DNA of 64,000 nt from Calliopsis andreniformis. Taxonomy: Eukaryota; Arthropoda; Insecta; Hymenoptera; Andrenidae. Position numbers and translations under genes: made by a program. The DNA is taken from contig NC_135073.1 in the NCBI RefSeq assembly GCF_051401765.1, positions 62,001 to 126,000 on the forward strand, written 5' to 3'. Below the pieces are notes generated by a model, which saw only the letters and a list, made by a program, of their open reading frames with translations, did no database searches and was not told the DNA's origin. Position 1 is the first letter of the stretch. The number at the start of each line of letters is the position of its first letter. Shown here piece by piece: positions 27,494-41,410 of this stretch.

Positions 27494-29952
27494 ATGATTA
27501 TTACTGTTAGTATAACTATTACTATGAATATTACGGCTATTATGATTGTTGCTACGATTAATAGGATTATTACTACGATTGTTATGATTGTTGTGGTTAT
27601 TATGACGATCGCTATGCTTATTATGGTTGATAGTATGGTTATTATGAGTATCATTCAGATTACTATTGGCTATTATGAATATTATGGTCTTTATGGCTAT
27701 TATAATGGTAATTATGATTGTTTCAACGTTTATTATTGTTATTGCTATAATTATTATTATTATTGTGATTCTTGGTATGATTATGACGAATATTATCGTA
27801 ATCACTAAGATTATTATGGTTTTTATGATTATTACAATTATTATGGCTATAATAATGATTATTAAGGTTATTTCCATGATTGTTCTGTTTATTATTACGA
27901 TTCTTACGATTATTATAGTTAGTATAACTATTACTATGATTATTACGGATATTATGATTGCTGCTATGATTATTATGATTATTATTACGATTGTTAGATT
28001 GTTGTAGATATTATGAGGATTACTATGATTATTATGGTTGATAGTATGGTTATTATGATTATCATTAAGATTACTATGGCTATTATGATTATTACGGTAT
28101 TTATGGCTATTATAATGGTTAATACGATTTTTCCAAGTTTATTACGGTTATTGTTATAATTATTATTATTATTGTGATTCTTGGTATGATTATGACGAAT
28201 ATTATCGTAATCACTAAGATTATTATGGTTTTTATGATTATTACAATTATTATGGCTATAATAATGATTATTAAGGTTAGTTCCATGATTATTCTGTTTA
28301 TTATTACGATTCTTACGATTATTATAGTTAGTATAACTATTACTATGATTATTACGGATATTATGATTGCTGCTATGATTATTATGATTGTTATTTCGAT
28401 TGTTATGGTTGCTGTGACTATTATGACGATTGCTATGATTGTTATGGTTGATAGTGTGGTTATTATGATTATCATTCCGATTATTATGGCTATTATGATT
28501 ATTATGGTTTGTATGTCTATTATAATGGTTATTATGATTTTTCCAAATTTTTTATGGTCATTATTATGATTCTTATTATTATTGTGTTACATAGTATGAT
28601 TATGACTATTATTATGATCAACACAAAGATTATTATTGTGATTATGATTATTACGATTATTATGGCTATAATAATGATTATTAACGTTATTTCCATGATA
28701 ATTCTGTTTATTATTACGATGTTATGATTATTACAGTTAGTATAACTATTGGTATGATTATTACGGCTATTATGGTTGTTGATATGATTATTATGATTAT
28801 TATTACAATTGTTATTATTGTTGTGGTTATTATGACGATTGCTATGATAATTATGGTTGGTAGTATGGTTATTATGATTATCATTCAGATTATTATGGCT
28901 ATTATCATTATTATGGTTTTTATGGCTGTTATAATGGTAATTATGATTGCTTCCACGTTTATTATTGTTATTGTTATAATTATTATTATTATTGTGTATC
29001 TTAGTATGTATATGACGATTATTATCTTAATCACTAAGATTATTATGGTGATTATGATTATTACGATTATTATGGCTGTAATAATGATTATTAAGAAAAT
29101 TTCCATGATAATTCTGTTTATTATTACGATGTTATGATTATTACAGTTAGTATAACTATTACTACGATTATTACGGCTATTATGATTGTTGCTATGCTTA
29201 TTATGATTATTATTACGATTGTTATGATTGTTGTGGTTATTATGACGATTGCTATGATTATTATGATTGATAGTATGGCTATTATGATTATCATTCAGAT
29301 TATTATGGCTATTATGATTATTATGGTTTTTATGGCTATTATAACGGTTATTATGGTTGTTTCCAAGTTTATTATGTTTATTATTATGATTATTATTATT
29401 ATTACGTATCTTAGTATGATTATGTTGCTTATTATGATCATTGTTAAGATTATTATGGTGACTATGACTCTTACGATTATTGTGGCTGTAATAACGATTA
29501 CTAAGGTTATTTCCATGATTATTGTGTTTATTATTACGATGTTATGATTATTACTGTTAGTATAACTATTACTATGAATATTACGGCTATTATGATTGTT
29601 GCTATGATTAATAGGATTATTACTACGATTGTTATGATTGTGGTGGTTATTATGACGATGACTATGATTATTATGGTTGATAGTATAGTTAATATGATTA
29701 TCGTACAGATTATTATGGCTATTATGATTATTATGGTTTGTATGTCTATTATAATGGTTATTATGATTTTTCCAAATTTTTTATGGTCATTATTATGATT
29801 CTTATTATTATTGTGTTACTTAGTATGATTATGACTATTATTATGATCAACACAAAGATTATTATTGTGATTATGATTATTACGATTATTATGGCTATAA
29901 TAATGATTAGTAAGGTTATTTCTATGATTATTCTGTTTATTATTACGATGTT
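27494..29952 (+). repeat. Mosaic of h/k, a, c/h, p, l/g and h monomers
   Basis: Starts are 27494, 27906, 28315, 28724, 29134 and 29544. The first has an h front (ATGAATATTACGG) and a k back (ATTGGCTATTATG). The third has a c-like front and changes to h at GGTTTGTATGTC near 28505. TTAACGTT at 28681 precedes p, as after j elsewhere. The last two monomers repeat 12748-13566 with the same private variants. Confidence 0.78.
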
Positions 29953-31593
29953 ATGATTATTACAGTTAGTATAACTATTGGTATGATTATTACGGCTATT
30001 ATGGTTGTTGATATGATTATTATGATTATTATTACAATTGTTATTATTGTTGTGGTTATTATGACGATTGCTATGATAATTATGGTTGGTAGTATGGTTA
30101 TTATGATTATCATTCAGATTATTATGGCTATTATGATTATTATGAGTTTTATGGCTATTATAATGGTTATTATGATGGCTTCCAGGTTTATCATGGTTAT
30201 TATTATGATTACTATGGTTATTATGTTTCTTAGTGTGAATATGACGAATATTATGATCATCACTAAGATGATTATGGTGATTATGACTATTACGATTATT
30301 ATGGCTATAATAACGATTATTAAGGTTATTTCCATGATAATTCTGTTTATTATTACGATGTGATGGTTATTGCAGTTAGTTTAACTATTACAATGATTAT
30401 TACGGCTGTTATGATTGTTGCTACGATTATTATGATTATTATTGTGATTGGTATGATTGTCGTGGTTATTATGATGATTACTATGATTATTATGATTGAT
30501 AGTATGGCTATTATGATTATCATTCAGATTATTATGGCTATTATGATTATTATGGTTTTTATGGCTATTATAACGGTTATTATGGTTGTTTCCAAGTTTA
30601 TTATGTTTATTATTATGATTATTATTATTATTACGTATCTTAGTATGATTATGTTGCTTATTATGATCATTGTTAAGATTATTATGGTGACTATGACTCT
30701 TACGATTATTGTGGCTATAATAACGATTACTAAGGTTATTTCCATGATTATTGTGTTTATTATTACGATGTTATGATTATTACTGTTAGTATAACTATTA
30801 CTATGAATATTACGGCTATTATGATTGTTGCTATGATTAATAGGATTATTACTACGATTGTTATGATTGTTGTGGTTATTATGACGATGACTATGATTAT
30901 TATGGTTGATAGTATGGTTATTATGATTATCATTCAGGTTATTATGGCTATTATGATTATTATGGTTTTTATGTCTATTATAATGGTAATTATGATTGAT
31001 TCCACGCTTATTATTGTTATTGCTATAATTATTATTATTATTGTGTTTCTTAGTATGATTATGACGAATATTATCATAATCACTAAGATTATTATGGTGT
31101 TTATGATTATTACGATTATTATGGCTATAATAAAGATTATTAAGGTTATGTCCATGATTATTCTGTTTATTATTACGATTCTTACGATTATTATAGTTAG
31201 TAAAACTATTACTATGATTATTACGGATATTATGATTGCTGCTGTGATTATTATGATTATTATTACGATTGTTATGGTTGTTGTGATTATTATGACGATT
31301 GCTATGATTGTTATGGTTGATAGTGTGGTTATTATGATTATCATTCCGATTATTATGGCTATTATGATTATTATGGTTTTTATGGCTGTTATAATGGTAA
31401 TTATGATTGTTTCCACGTTTATTATAGTTATTGTTATAATTATTATTATTATTCTGTTTCTTAGTATGATTATGATGATTATTATGATCAGCACTAAGGT
31501 TATTATGGTGATTATGATTATTACGGTTATTATGGCTATAATAATGTTTATTATGGTTATTTCCATGATAATTCTGTTTATTATTACGATGTT
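29953..31593 (+). repeat. Monomers p/f, g, h/r and q, re-copied block
   Basis: Starts are 29953, 30363, 30773 and 31184. The block repeats 18490-20130 at an offset of 11463 bp, including the same p/f switch and the same r back. Because a hybrid junction is unlikely to arise twice in the same form, the two blocks most likely descend from one by a long-range copying or duplication event. Confidence 0.85.
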
Positions 31594-32824
31594 ATGACTA
31601 TTACAGTTAGTATAACTATTGGCATGATTATTACGGCTACTAAGGTTGTTGCTATGATTATTATGATTATTATTACGATTGTTATGATTGTTGTGGTTAT
31701 TATGACGATCGCTATGATTATTATGGTTGATAGTATGGTTATTATGAGTATCATTCAGATTACTATTGGCTATTATGAATATTATGGTCTTTATGGCTAT
31801 TATAATGGTAATTATGATTGTTTCAACGTTTATTATTGTTATTGCTATAATTATTATTATTATTGTGATTCTTGGTATGATTATGACGAATATTATCGTA
31901 ATCACTAAGATTATTATGGTTTTTATGATTATTACAATTATGATGGCTATAATAATGATTATTAAGGTTATTTCCATGATTGTTCTGTTTATTATTACGA
32001 TTCTTGCGATTATTATAGTTAGTATAACTATTACTATGATTATTACGGATATTATGATTGCTGCTATGATTATTATGATTATTATTACGATTGTTAGATT
32101 GTTGTAGATATTATGAGGATTACTATGATTATTATGGTTGATAGTATGGTTATTATGATTATCATTAAGATTACTATGGCTATTATGATTATTACGGTAT
32201 TTATGGCTATTATAATGGTTAATACGATTTTTCCAAGTTTATTATGGTTATTGTTATAATTATTATTATTATTGTATTTCTTTGTATGATTATGACGAAT
32301 ATTATCATAATCACTAAGATTACTCTGGTGATTATGACTATTACGATTATTATGGCTATAATAATGATTATTAATGTTATTTCCATGATTATTCTGTTTA
32401 CTATTACGATTCTTACGATTGTTATAGTTAGTATAACTATTACTATGATTATTATGGCTATTATGCTTGTTGCTATGATTATCATGATTGTTATTATGAT
32501 TATTAGGATTATTATAGTTATAATGACGATTGCTATGGTTATTATGGTTGACATTGTGGTTATTATGATTATCATTCTGATTATTATGGCTATTATGATT
32601 ATTATGGTTTTTATGGCTGTTATAATGGTAATTATGATTGTTTCCACGTTTATTATTGTTATTGTTATAATTATTATTATTATTGTGTTACTTAGTATGA
32701 TTATGATGATTATTATGATCATCACTAAGATTATTATGGTGATTATAATTATTACGATTATTATGGCTATAATAATGATTATTAAGGTTATTTCCATGAT
32801 AATTCTGTTTATTATTACGATGTT
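31594..32824 (+). repeat. Monomers k, a and b/c hybrid
   Basis: Starts are 31594, 32006 and 32415. The k and a continue the 11463-bp match, including CTTGCGATT. The third monomer begins as b (ATTATGGCTATTATGCTTG and GTTGACATTG) and continues as c (GGCTGTTATAATGG, then TTTCCACG). The switch lies between about 32577 and 32616. This removes one monomer relative to the b-c order of the 10-mer. Confidence 0.82.
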
Positions 32825-34045
32825 ATGATTATTACAGTTAGTATAACTATTGGTATGATTATTACGGCTATTATGGTTGTTGATATGATTATTATGATTA
32901 TTATTACAATTGTTACTATTGTTGTGGTTATTATGACGATTGCTATGATAATTATGGTTGGTAGTATGGTTATTATGATTATCATTCCGATTATTGTGGC
33001 TATTACGATTGTTATGGATTTTACGGCTATTATAATGGTTATTTTGATTATTTCCAAGTTTATTATGGTCATTATTATGGCTATTATGTTCCTTAGCATG
33101 ATTATGACGAATATTATCATAATCACTAAGATTATTCTGGTGATTATGACTATTACGATTATTGTGGCTATAATAACGATTAGTAAGGTTATTTCCATGA
33201 TTATTGTGTTTATTATTACGATGTTATGATTATTACAGTTAGTATAACTATTACTATGATTATTACGGCTATTATGATTGCTGCTTTGATTATTATGATT
33301 ATAGTTACGATTGTTATGATTGTTGAGGTTATTATGACGATTGCTAGATAATTATGGTTGGTAGTATGGTTATTATGATTATCATTCAGATTATTATGGC
33401 TATTGTGATTATTATGGTTTTCATGGCTATTATAATGGTAATAATGATTGTTTCCACGTTTACAATTGTTATTGTTATAAATTATTATTATTATTGTGTT
33501 TCTTAGTATGATTATGATGATTATTATGATCATCACTAAGATTATTATGGTGATTATGATTATTACAATTATTATGGCTATAATAATGATTATTAAGGTT
33601 ATTTCCATGATAATTCTGTTTATTATTACGATGTTATGATTATTACAGTTAGTATAACTATTACTACGATTATTACGGCTATTATGATTGTTGCTATGCT
33701 TATTATGATTATTATTACGATTGTTATGATTGTTGTGCTTATTATGTCGATTGCTATGATTATTTTGGTTGATAGTATGGTTATTATGATTATCGTACAG
33801 ATTATTATGGCTATTATGATTATTATGAGTTTTATGGCTGTTATAATGGTAATTATGATTGTTTCCACGTTTATTATTGTTATTGTTATAATTATTATTA
33901 TTATTGTGTTACTTAGTATGATTATGATGATTATTATGATCATCACTAAGATTATTATGGTGATTATAATTATTACGATTATTATGGCTATAATAATGAT
34001 TATTAAGGTTATTTCCATGATAATTCTGTTTATTATTACGATGTT
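32825..34045 (+). repeat. Tandem duplication unit d-e-f/c (1221 bp)
   Basis: Starts are 32825 (d, 401 bp), 33226 (e) and 33636 (f/c hybrid). The d and e monomers recur exactly 1221 bp later at 34046 and 34447. The third monomer starts as f (GTGCTTATTATGTCG, ATTATGAGTTTTATGG) and changes to c (GCTGTTATAATGG) between about 33826 and 33840. That is the expected trace of an unequal exchange between an f and a c monomer that duplicated d and e. Confidence 0.88.
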
Positions 34046-36085
34046 ATGATTATTACAGTTAGTATAACTATTGGTATGATTATTACGGCTATTATGGTTG
34101 TTGATATGATTATTATGATTATTATTACAATTGTTACTATTGTTGTGGTTATTATGACGATTGCTATGATAATTATGGTTGGTAGTATGGTTATTATGAT
34201 TATCATTCCGATTATTGTGGCTATTACGATTGTTATGGATTTTACGGCTATTATAATGGTTATTTTGATTATTTCCAAGTTTATTATGGTCATTATTATG
34301 GCTATTATGTTCCTTAGCATGATTATGACGAATATTATCATAATCACTAAGATTATTCTGGTGATTATGACTATTACGATTATTGTGGCTATAATAACGA
34401 TTAGTAAGGTTATTTCCATGATTATTGTGTTTATTATTACGATGTTATGATTATTACAGTTAGTATAACTATTACTATGATTATTACGGCTATTATGATT
34501 GCTGCTTTGATTATTATGATTATAGTTACGATTGTTATGATTGTTGAGGTTATTATGACGATTGCTAGATAATTATGGTTGGTAGTATGGTTATTATGAT
34601 TATCATTCAGATTATTATGGCTATTGTGATTATTATGGTTTTCATGGCTATTATAATGGTAATAATGATTGTTTCCACGTTTACAATTGTTATTGTTATA
34701 AATTATTATTATTATTGTGTTTCTTAGTATGATTATGATGATTATTATGATCATCACTAAGATTATTATGGTGATTATGATTATTACAATTATTATGGCT
34801 ATAATAATGATTATTAAGGTTATTTCCATGATAATTCTGTTTATTATTACGATGTTATGATTATTACAGTTAGTATAACTATTACTACGATTATTACGGC
34901 TATTATGATTGTTGCTATGCTTATTATGATTATTATTACGATTGTTATGATTGTTGTGCTTATTATGTCGATTGCTATGATTATTTTGGTTGATAGTATG
35001 GTTATTATGATTATCGTACAGATTATTATGGCTATTATGATTATTATGAGTTTTATGGCTATTATAATGGTTATTATGATGGCTTCCAGGTTTATCATGG
35101 TTATTATTATGATTACTATGGTTATTATGTCTCTTAGTGTGAATATGACGAATATTATGATCATCACTAAGATGATTATGGTGATTATGACTATTACGAT
35201 TATTATGGCTATAATAACGATTATTAAGGTTATTTCCATGATAATTCTGTTTATTATTACGATGTGATGGTTATTGCAGTTAGTTTAACTATTACAATGA
35301 TTATTACGGCTGTTATGATTGTTGCTACGATTATTATGATTATTATTGTGATTGGTATGATTGTCGTGGTTATTATGATGATTACTATGATTATTATGAT
35401 TGATAGTATGGCTATTATGATTATCATTCAGATTATTATGGCTATTATGATTATTACGGTTTTTATGGCTATTATAACGGTTATTATGGTTGTTTCCAAG
35501 TTTATTATGTTTATTATTATGATTATTATTATTATTACGTATCTTAGTATGATTATGTTGCTTATTATGATCATTGTTAAGATTATTATGGTGACTATGA
35601 CTCTTACGATTATTGTGGCTATAATAACGATTACTAAGGTTATTTCCATGATTATTGTGTTTATTATTACGATGTTATGATTATTACTGTTAGTATAACT
35701 ATTACTATGAATATTACGGCTATTATGATTGTTGCTATGATTAATAGGATTATTACTACGATTGTTATGATTGTTGTGGTTATTATGACGATGACTATGA
35801 TTATTATGGTTGATAGTATAGTTATTATGATTATCGTACAGATTAATATGGCTATTATGATTATTATGGTTTGTATGTCTATTATAATGGTTATTATGAT
35901 TTTTCCAAATTTTTTATGGTCATTATTATGATTCTTATTATTATTGTGTTACATAGTATGATTATGACTATTATTATGATCAACACAAAGATTATTATTG
36001 TGATTATGATTATTACGATTATTATGGCTATAATAATGATTAGTAAGGTTATTTCTATGATTATTCTGTTTATTATTACGATGTT
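34046..36085 (+). repeat. Monomers d, e, f, g and h
   Basis: Starts are 34046, 34447, 34857, 35267 and 35677. This is the continuation of the 10-mer order after the duplicated d-e pair. It shares with copy 4 (20543-24632) the GGTTGGTAG form of e and the h without the extra T; the h tail has GTGTTACATAGTATG in both. Confidence 0.83.
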
Positions 36086-39000
36086 ATGATTATTACAGTT
36101 AGTATAACTATTGGTATGATTATTACGGCTATTATGGTTGTTGATATGATTATTATGATTATTATTACAATTGTTATTATTGTTGTGGTTATTATGACGA
36201 TGACTATGATTATTATGGTTGATAGTATGGTTATTATGATTATCATTCAGGTTATTATGGCTATTATGATTATTATGGTTTTTATGTCTATTATAATGGT
36301 TATTACGATTGTTTCCAGGTTTATTATGTCTATTGTTATAATTATTATTATTATTGTATTTCTTAGTATGATTATGATGAAAATTATCATTATCACTAAG
36401 ATTACTCTGGTGATTATGACTATTACGATTATTATGGCTATAATAATGATTATTAAGGTTATTTCCATGATTATTCTGTTTATTATTACGATTCTTACGA
36501 TTATTATAGTCCGTATAACTATTACTATGATTATTACAGATATTATGCTTGCTGCTATGATTATTATGATTGTTATTTCGATTGTTATGGTTGTTGTGAC
36601 AATTATGACGATTGCTATGATTGTTATGGTTGATAGTGTGGTTATTATGATTATCATTCCGATTATTATGGCTATTATGATTATTATGGTTTTTATGGCT
36701 GTTATAATGGTAATTATGATTGTTTAAACGTTTATTATTGTTATTGTTATAATTATTATTATTATTGTGTTACTTAGTATGATTATGATGATTATTATGA
36801 TCATCACTAAGATTATTATGGTGTTTATAATTATTACGATTATTATGGCTATAATAATGATTATTAACGTTATTTCCATGATAATTCTGTTTATTATTAC
36901 GATGTTATGATTATTACAGTTAGTATAATTATTGGTATGATTATTACGGCTATTATGGTTGTTGATATGATTATTATGATTATTATTACAATTGTTATTA
37001 TTGTTGTGGTTATTATGACGATTGCTATGATAATTATGGTTGGTAGTATGGTTATTATGATTATCATTCAGATTATTATGGCTATTATGATTATTATGGT
37101 TTTTATGGCTGTTATAATGGTAATTATGATTGTTTCCACGTTTATTATTGTTACTGTTATAATTATTATTATTATTGTGTTACTTAGTATGATTATGATG
37201 ATTATTATGATCATCACTAAGATTATTATGGTGATTATAATTATTACGATTATTATGGCTATAATAATGATTATTAAGGTTATTTCCATGATAATTCTGT
37301 TTATTATTACAATGTTATGATTATTACAGTTAGTATAACTATTGGTATGATTATTACGGCTATTATGGTTGTTGATATGATTATTATGATTATTATTACA
37401 ATTGTTATTATTGTTGTGGTTATTATGACGATTGCTACGATAATTATGGTTGGTAGTATGGTTATTATGATTATCATTCCGATTATTGTGGCTATTACGA
37501 TTGTTATGGATTTTACGGCTATTATAATGGTTATTTTGATTATTTCCAAGTTTATTATGGTCATTATTATGGCTATTATGTTCCTTAGCATGATTATGAC
37601 GAATATTATCATAATCACTAAGATTATTCTGGTGATTATGACTATTACGATTATTGTGGCTATAATAACGATTAGTAAGGTTATTTCCATGATTATTGTG
37701 TTTATTATTACGATGTTATGATTATTACAGTTAGTATAACTATTACTATGATTATTACGGCTATTATGATTGCTGCTTTGATTATTATGATTATAGTTAC
37801 GATTGTTATGATTGTTGAGGTTATTATGACGATTGCTAGATAATTATGGTTGGTAGTATGGTTATTATGATTATCATTCAGATTATTATGGCTATTGCGA
37901 TTATTATGGTTTTCATGGCTATTATAATGGTAATAATGATTGTTTCCACGTTTACAATTGTTATTGTTATAAATTATTATTATTATTGTGTTTCTTAGTA
38001 TGATTATGATGATTATTATGATCATCACTAAGATTATTATGGTGATTATGATTATTACAATTATTATGGCTATAATAATGATTATTAAGGTTATTTCCAT
38101 GATAATTCTGTTTATTATTACGATGTTATGATTATTACAGTTAGTATAACTATTACTACGATTATTACGGCTATTATGATTGTTGCTATGCTTATTATGA
38201 TTATTATTACGATTGTTATGATTGTTGTGCTTATTATGTCGATTGCTATGATTAGTTTGGTTGATAGTATGGTTATTATGATTATCGTACAGATTATTAT
38301 GGCTATTATGATTATTATGAGTTTTATGGCTATTATAATGGTTATTATGATGGCTTCCACGTTTATTATAGTTATTGTTATAATTATTATTATTATTCTG
38401 TTTCTTAGTATGATTATGATGATTATTATGATCAGCACTAAGGTTATTATGGTGATTATGATTATTACGGTTATTATGGCTATAATAATGTTTATTATGG
38501 TTATTTCCATGATAATTCTGTTTATTATTACGATGTTATGACTATTACTGTTAGTATAACTATTGGCATGATTATTACGGCTATTAAGGTTGTTGCTATG
38601 ATTATTATGATTATTATTACGATTGTTATGATTGTTGTGGTTATTATGACGATCGCTATGATTATTATGGTTGATAGTATGGTTATTATGAGTATCATTC
38701 AGATTACTATTGGCTATTATGAATATTATGGTCTTTATGGCTATTATAATGGTAATTATGATTGTTTCAACGTTTATTATTGTTATTGCTATAATTATTA
38801 TTATTATTGTGATTCTTGGTATGATTATGACGAATATTATCGTAATCACTAAGATTATTAAGGTTTTTATGATTATTACAATTATTATGGCTATAATAAT
38901 GATTATTAAGGTTATTTCCATGATTGTCATGTTTATTATTACGATTCTTACGATTATTATAGTTAGTATAACTATTACTATGATTATTACGGATATTATG

Positions 39001-41410
39001 ATTGCTGCTATGATTATTATGATTATTATTACGATTGTTAGATTGTTGTAGATATTATGAGGATTACTATGATTATTATGGTTGATAGTATGGTTATTAT
39101 GATTATCATTAAGATTACTATGGCTATTATGATTATTACGGTATTTATGGCTATTATAATGGTTAATACGATTTTTCCAAGTTTATTATGGTTATTGTTA
39201 TAATTATTATTATTATTGTATTTCTTTGTATGATTATGACGAATATTATCATAATCACTAAGATTACTCTGGTGATTATGACTATTACGATTATTATGGC
39301 TATAATAATGATTATTAATGTTATTTCCATGATTATTCTGTTTATTATTACGATTCTTACGATTATTATAGTCCGTATAACTATTACTATGATTATTACG
39401 GATATTATGCTTGCTGCTATGATTATTATGATTTATATTTCGATTGTTATGGTTGTTGTGACTATTATGACGATTGCTATGATTGTTATGGTTGATAGTG
39501 TGGTTATTATGATTATCATTCCGATTATTATGGCTATTATGATTATTATGGTTTTTATGGCTGTTATAATGGTAATTATGATTGTTTCCACGTTTATTAT
39601 TGTTATTGTTATAATTATTATTATTATTGTGTTACTTAGTATGATTATGATGATTATTATGATCATCACTAAGATTATTATGGTGATTATAATTATTACG
39701 ATTATTATGGCTATATTAATGATTATTAAGGTTATTTCCATGATAATTCTGTTTATTATTAAGATGTTATGATTATTACAGTTAGTATAACTATTGGTAT
39801 GATTATTACGGCTATTATGGTTGTTGATATGATTATTATGATTATTATTACAATTGTTATTATTGTTGTGGTTATTATGACGATTCCTATGATAATTATG
39901 GTTGGTAGTATGGTTATTATGATTATCATTCAGATTATTATGGCTATTATGATTATTATGGTTTTTATGGCTGTTATAATGGTAATTATGATTGCTTCCA
40001 CGTTTATTATTGTTATTGTTATAATTATTATTATTATTGTGTGTCTTAGTATGTATATGACGATTATTATCTTAATCACTAAGATTATTATGGTGATTAT
40101 GATTATTACGATTATTATGGCTGTAATAATGATTATTAAGATAATTTCCATGATAATTTCCATGATAATTCTGTTTATTATTACGATGTTATGATTATTA
40201 CAGTTATTATAACTATTACTACGATTATTACGGCTATTATGATTGTTGCTATGCTTATTATGATTATTATTACGATTGTTATGATTGTTGTGGTTATTAT
40301 GACGATTGCTATGATTATTATGATTGATAGTATGGCTATTATGATTATCATTCAGATTATTATGGCTATTATGATTATTATGGTTTTTATGGCTGTTATA
40401 ATGGTAATTATGATTGTTTCCACGTTTATTATTGTTACTGTTATAATTATTATTATTATTGTGTTACTTAGTATGATTATGATGATTATTATGATCATCA
40501 CTAAGATTATTATGGTGATTATAATTATTACGATTATTATGGCTATAATAATGATTATTAAGGTTATTTCCATGATAATTCTGTTTATTATTACAATGTT
40601 ATGATTATTACAGTTAGTATAACTATTGGTATGATTATTACGGCTATTATGGTTGTTGATATGATTATTATGATTATTATTACAATTGTTATTATTGTTG
40701 TGGTTATTATGACGATTGCTACGATAATTATGGTTGGTAGTATGGTTATTATGATTATCATTCCGATTATTGTGGCTATTACGATTGTTATGGATTTTAC
40801 GGCTATTATAATGGTTATTTTGATTGTTTCCAAGTTTATTATGGTCATTATTATGGCTATTATGTTCCTTAGCATGATTATGACGAATATTATCATAATC
40901 ACTAAGATTATTCTGGTGATTATGACTATTACGATTATTGTGGCTATAATAACGATTAGTAAGGTTATTTCCATGATTATTGTGTTTATTATTACGATGT
41001 TATGATTATTACAGTTAGTAAAACTATTACTATGATTATTACGGCTATTATGATACCTGCTTTGATTATTATGATTATAGTTACGATTGTTATGATTGCT
41101 GTGGTTATTATGACGATTGCAATGATTATTATGGTTGATAGTATGGTTATTATGATTATCGTACAGATTATTATGGCTATTATGATTATTATGGTTTGTA
41201 TGTCTATTATAATGGTTATTATGATTTTTCCAAATTTTTTATGGTCATTATTATGATTCTTATTATTATTGTGTTACTTAGTATGTTTATGACTATTATT
41301 ATGATCAACACAAAGATTATTATTGTGATTATGATTATTACGATTATTATGGCTATAATAATGATTAGTAAGGTTATTTCTATGATTATTCTGTTTATTA
41401 TTACGATGTT
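36086..41410 (+). repeat. 13-mer higher-order repeat, copy 1 (5325 bp)
   Basis: Thirteen monomers start at 36086 (i), 36497 (j), 36907 (p/l), 37317 (d), 37718 (e), 38128 (f/q), 38538 (k), 38950 (a), 39359 (j), 39769 (p, with GATTCCTATG), 40191 (l), 40601 (d) and 41002 (m/h). All recur at +5325. The unit combines pieces of the 10-mer, the k-a pair and the 6-mer through hybrid monomers. The f/q switch lies by GGCTTCCACG at about 38353. The p at 39769 is 422 bp because of a 12-bp duplication. Confidence 0.92.
40141..40164 (+). repeat. 12-bp direct duplication in a p monomer
   Basis: ATAATTTCCATG occurs twice in a row (40141-40152 and 40153-40164) where other p monomers have it once, giving a 422-bp monomer. 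The same duplication is present at 45466-45489, exactly 5325 bp later, so it predates the duplication of the 13-mer. Confidence 0.9.
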
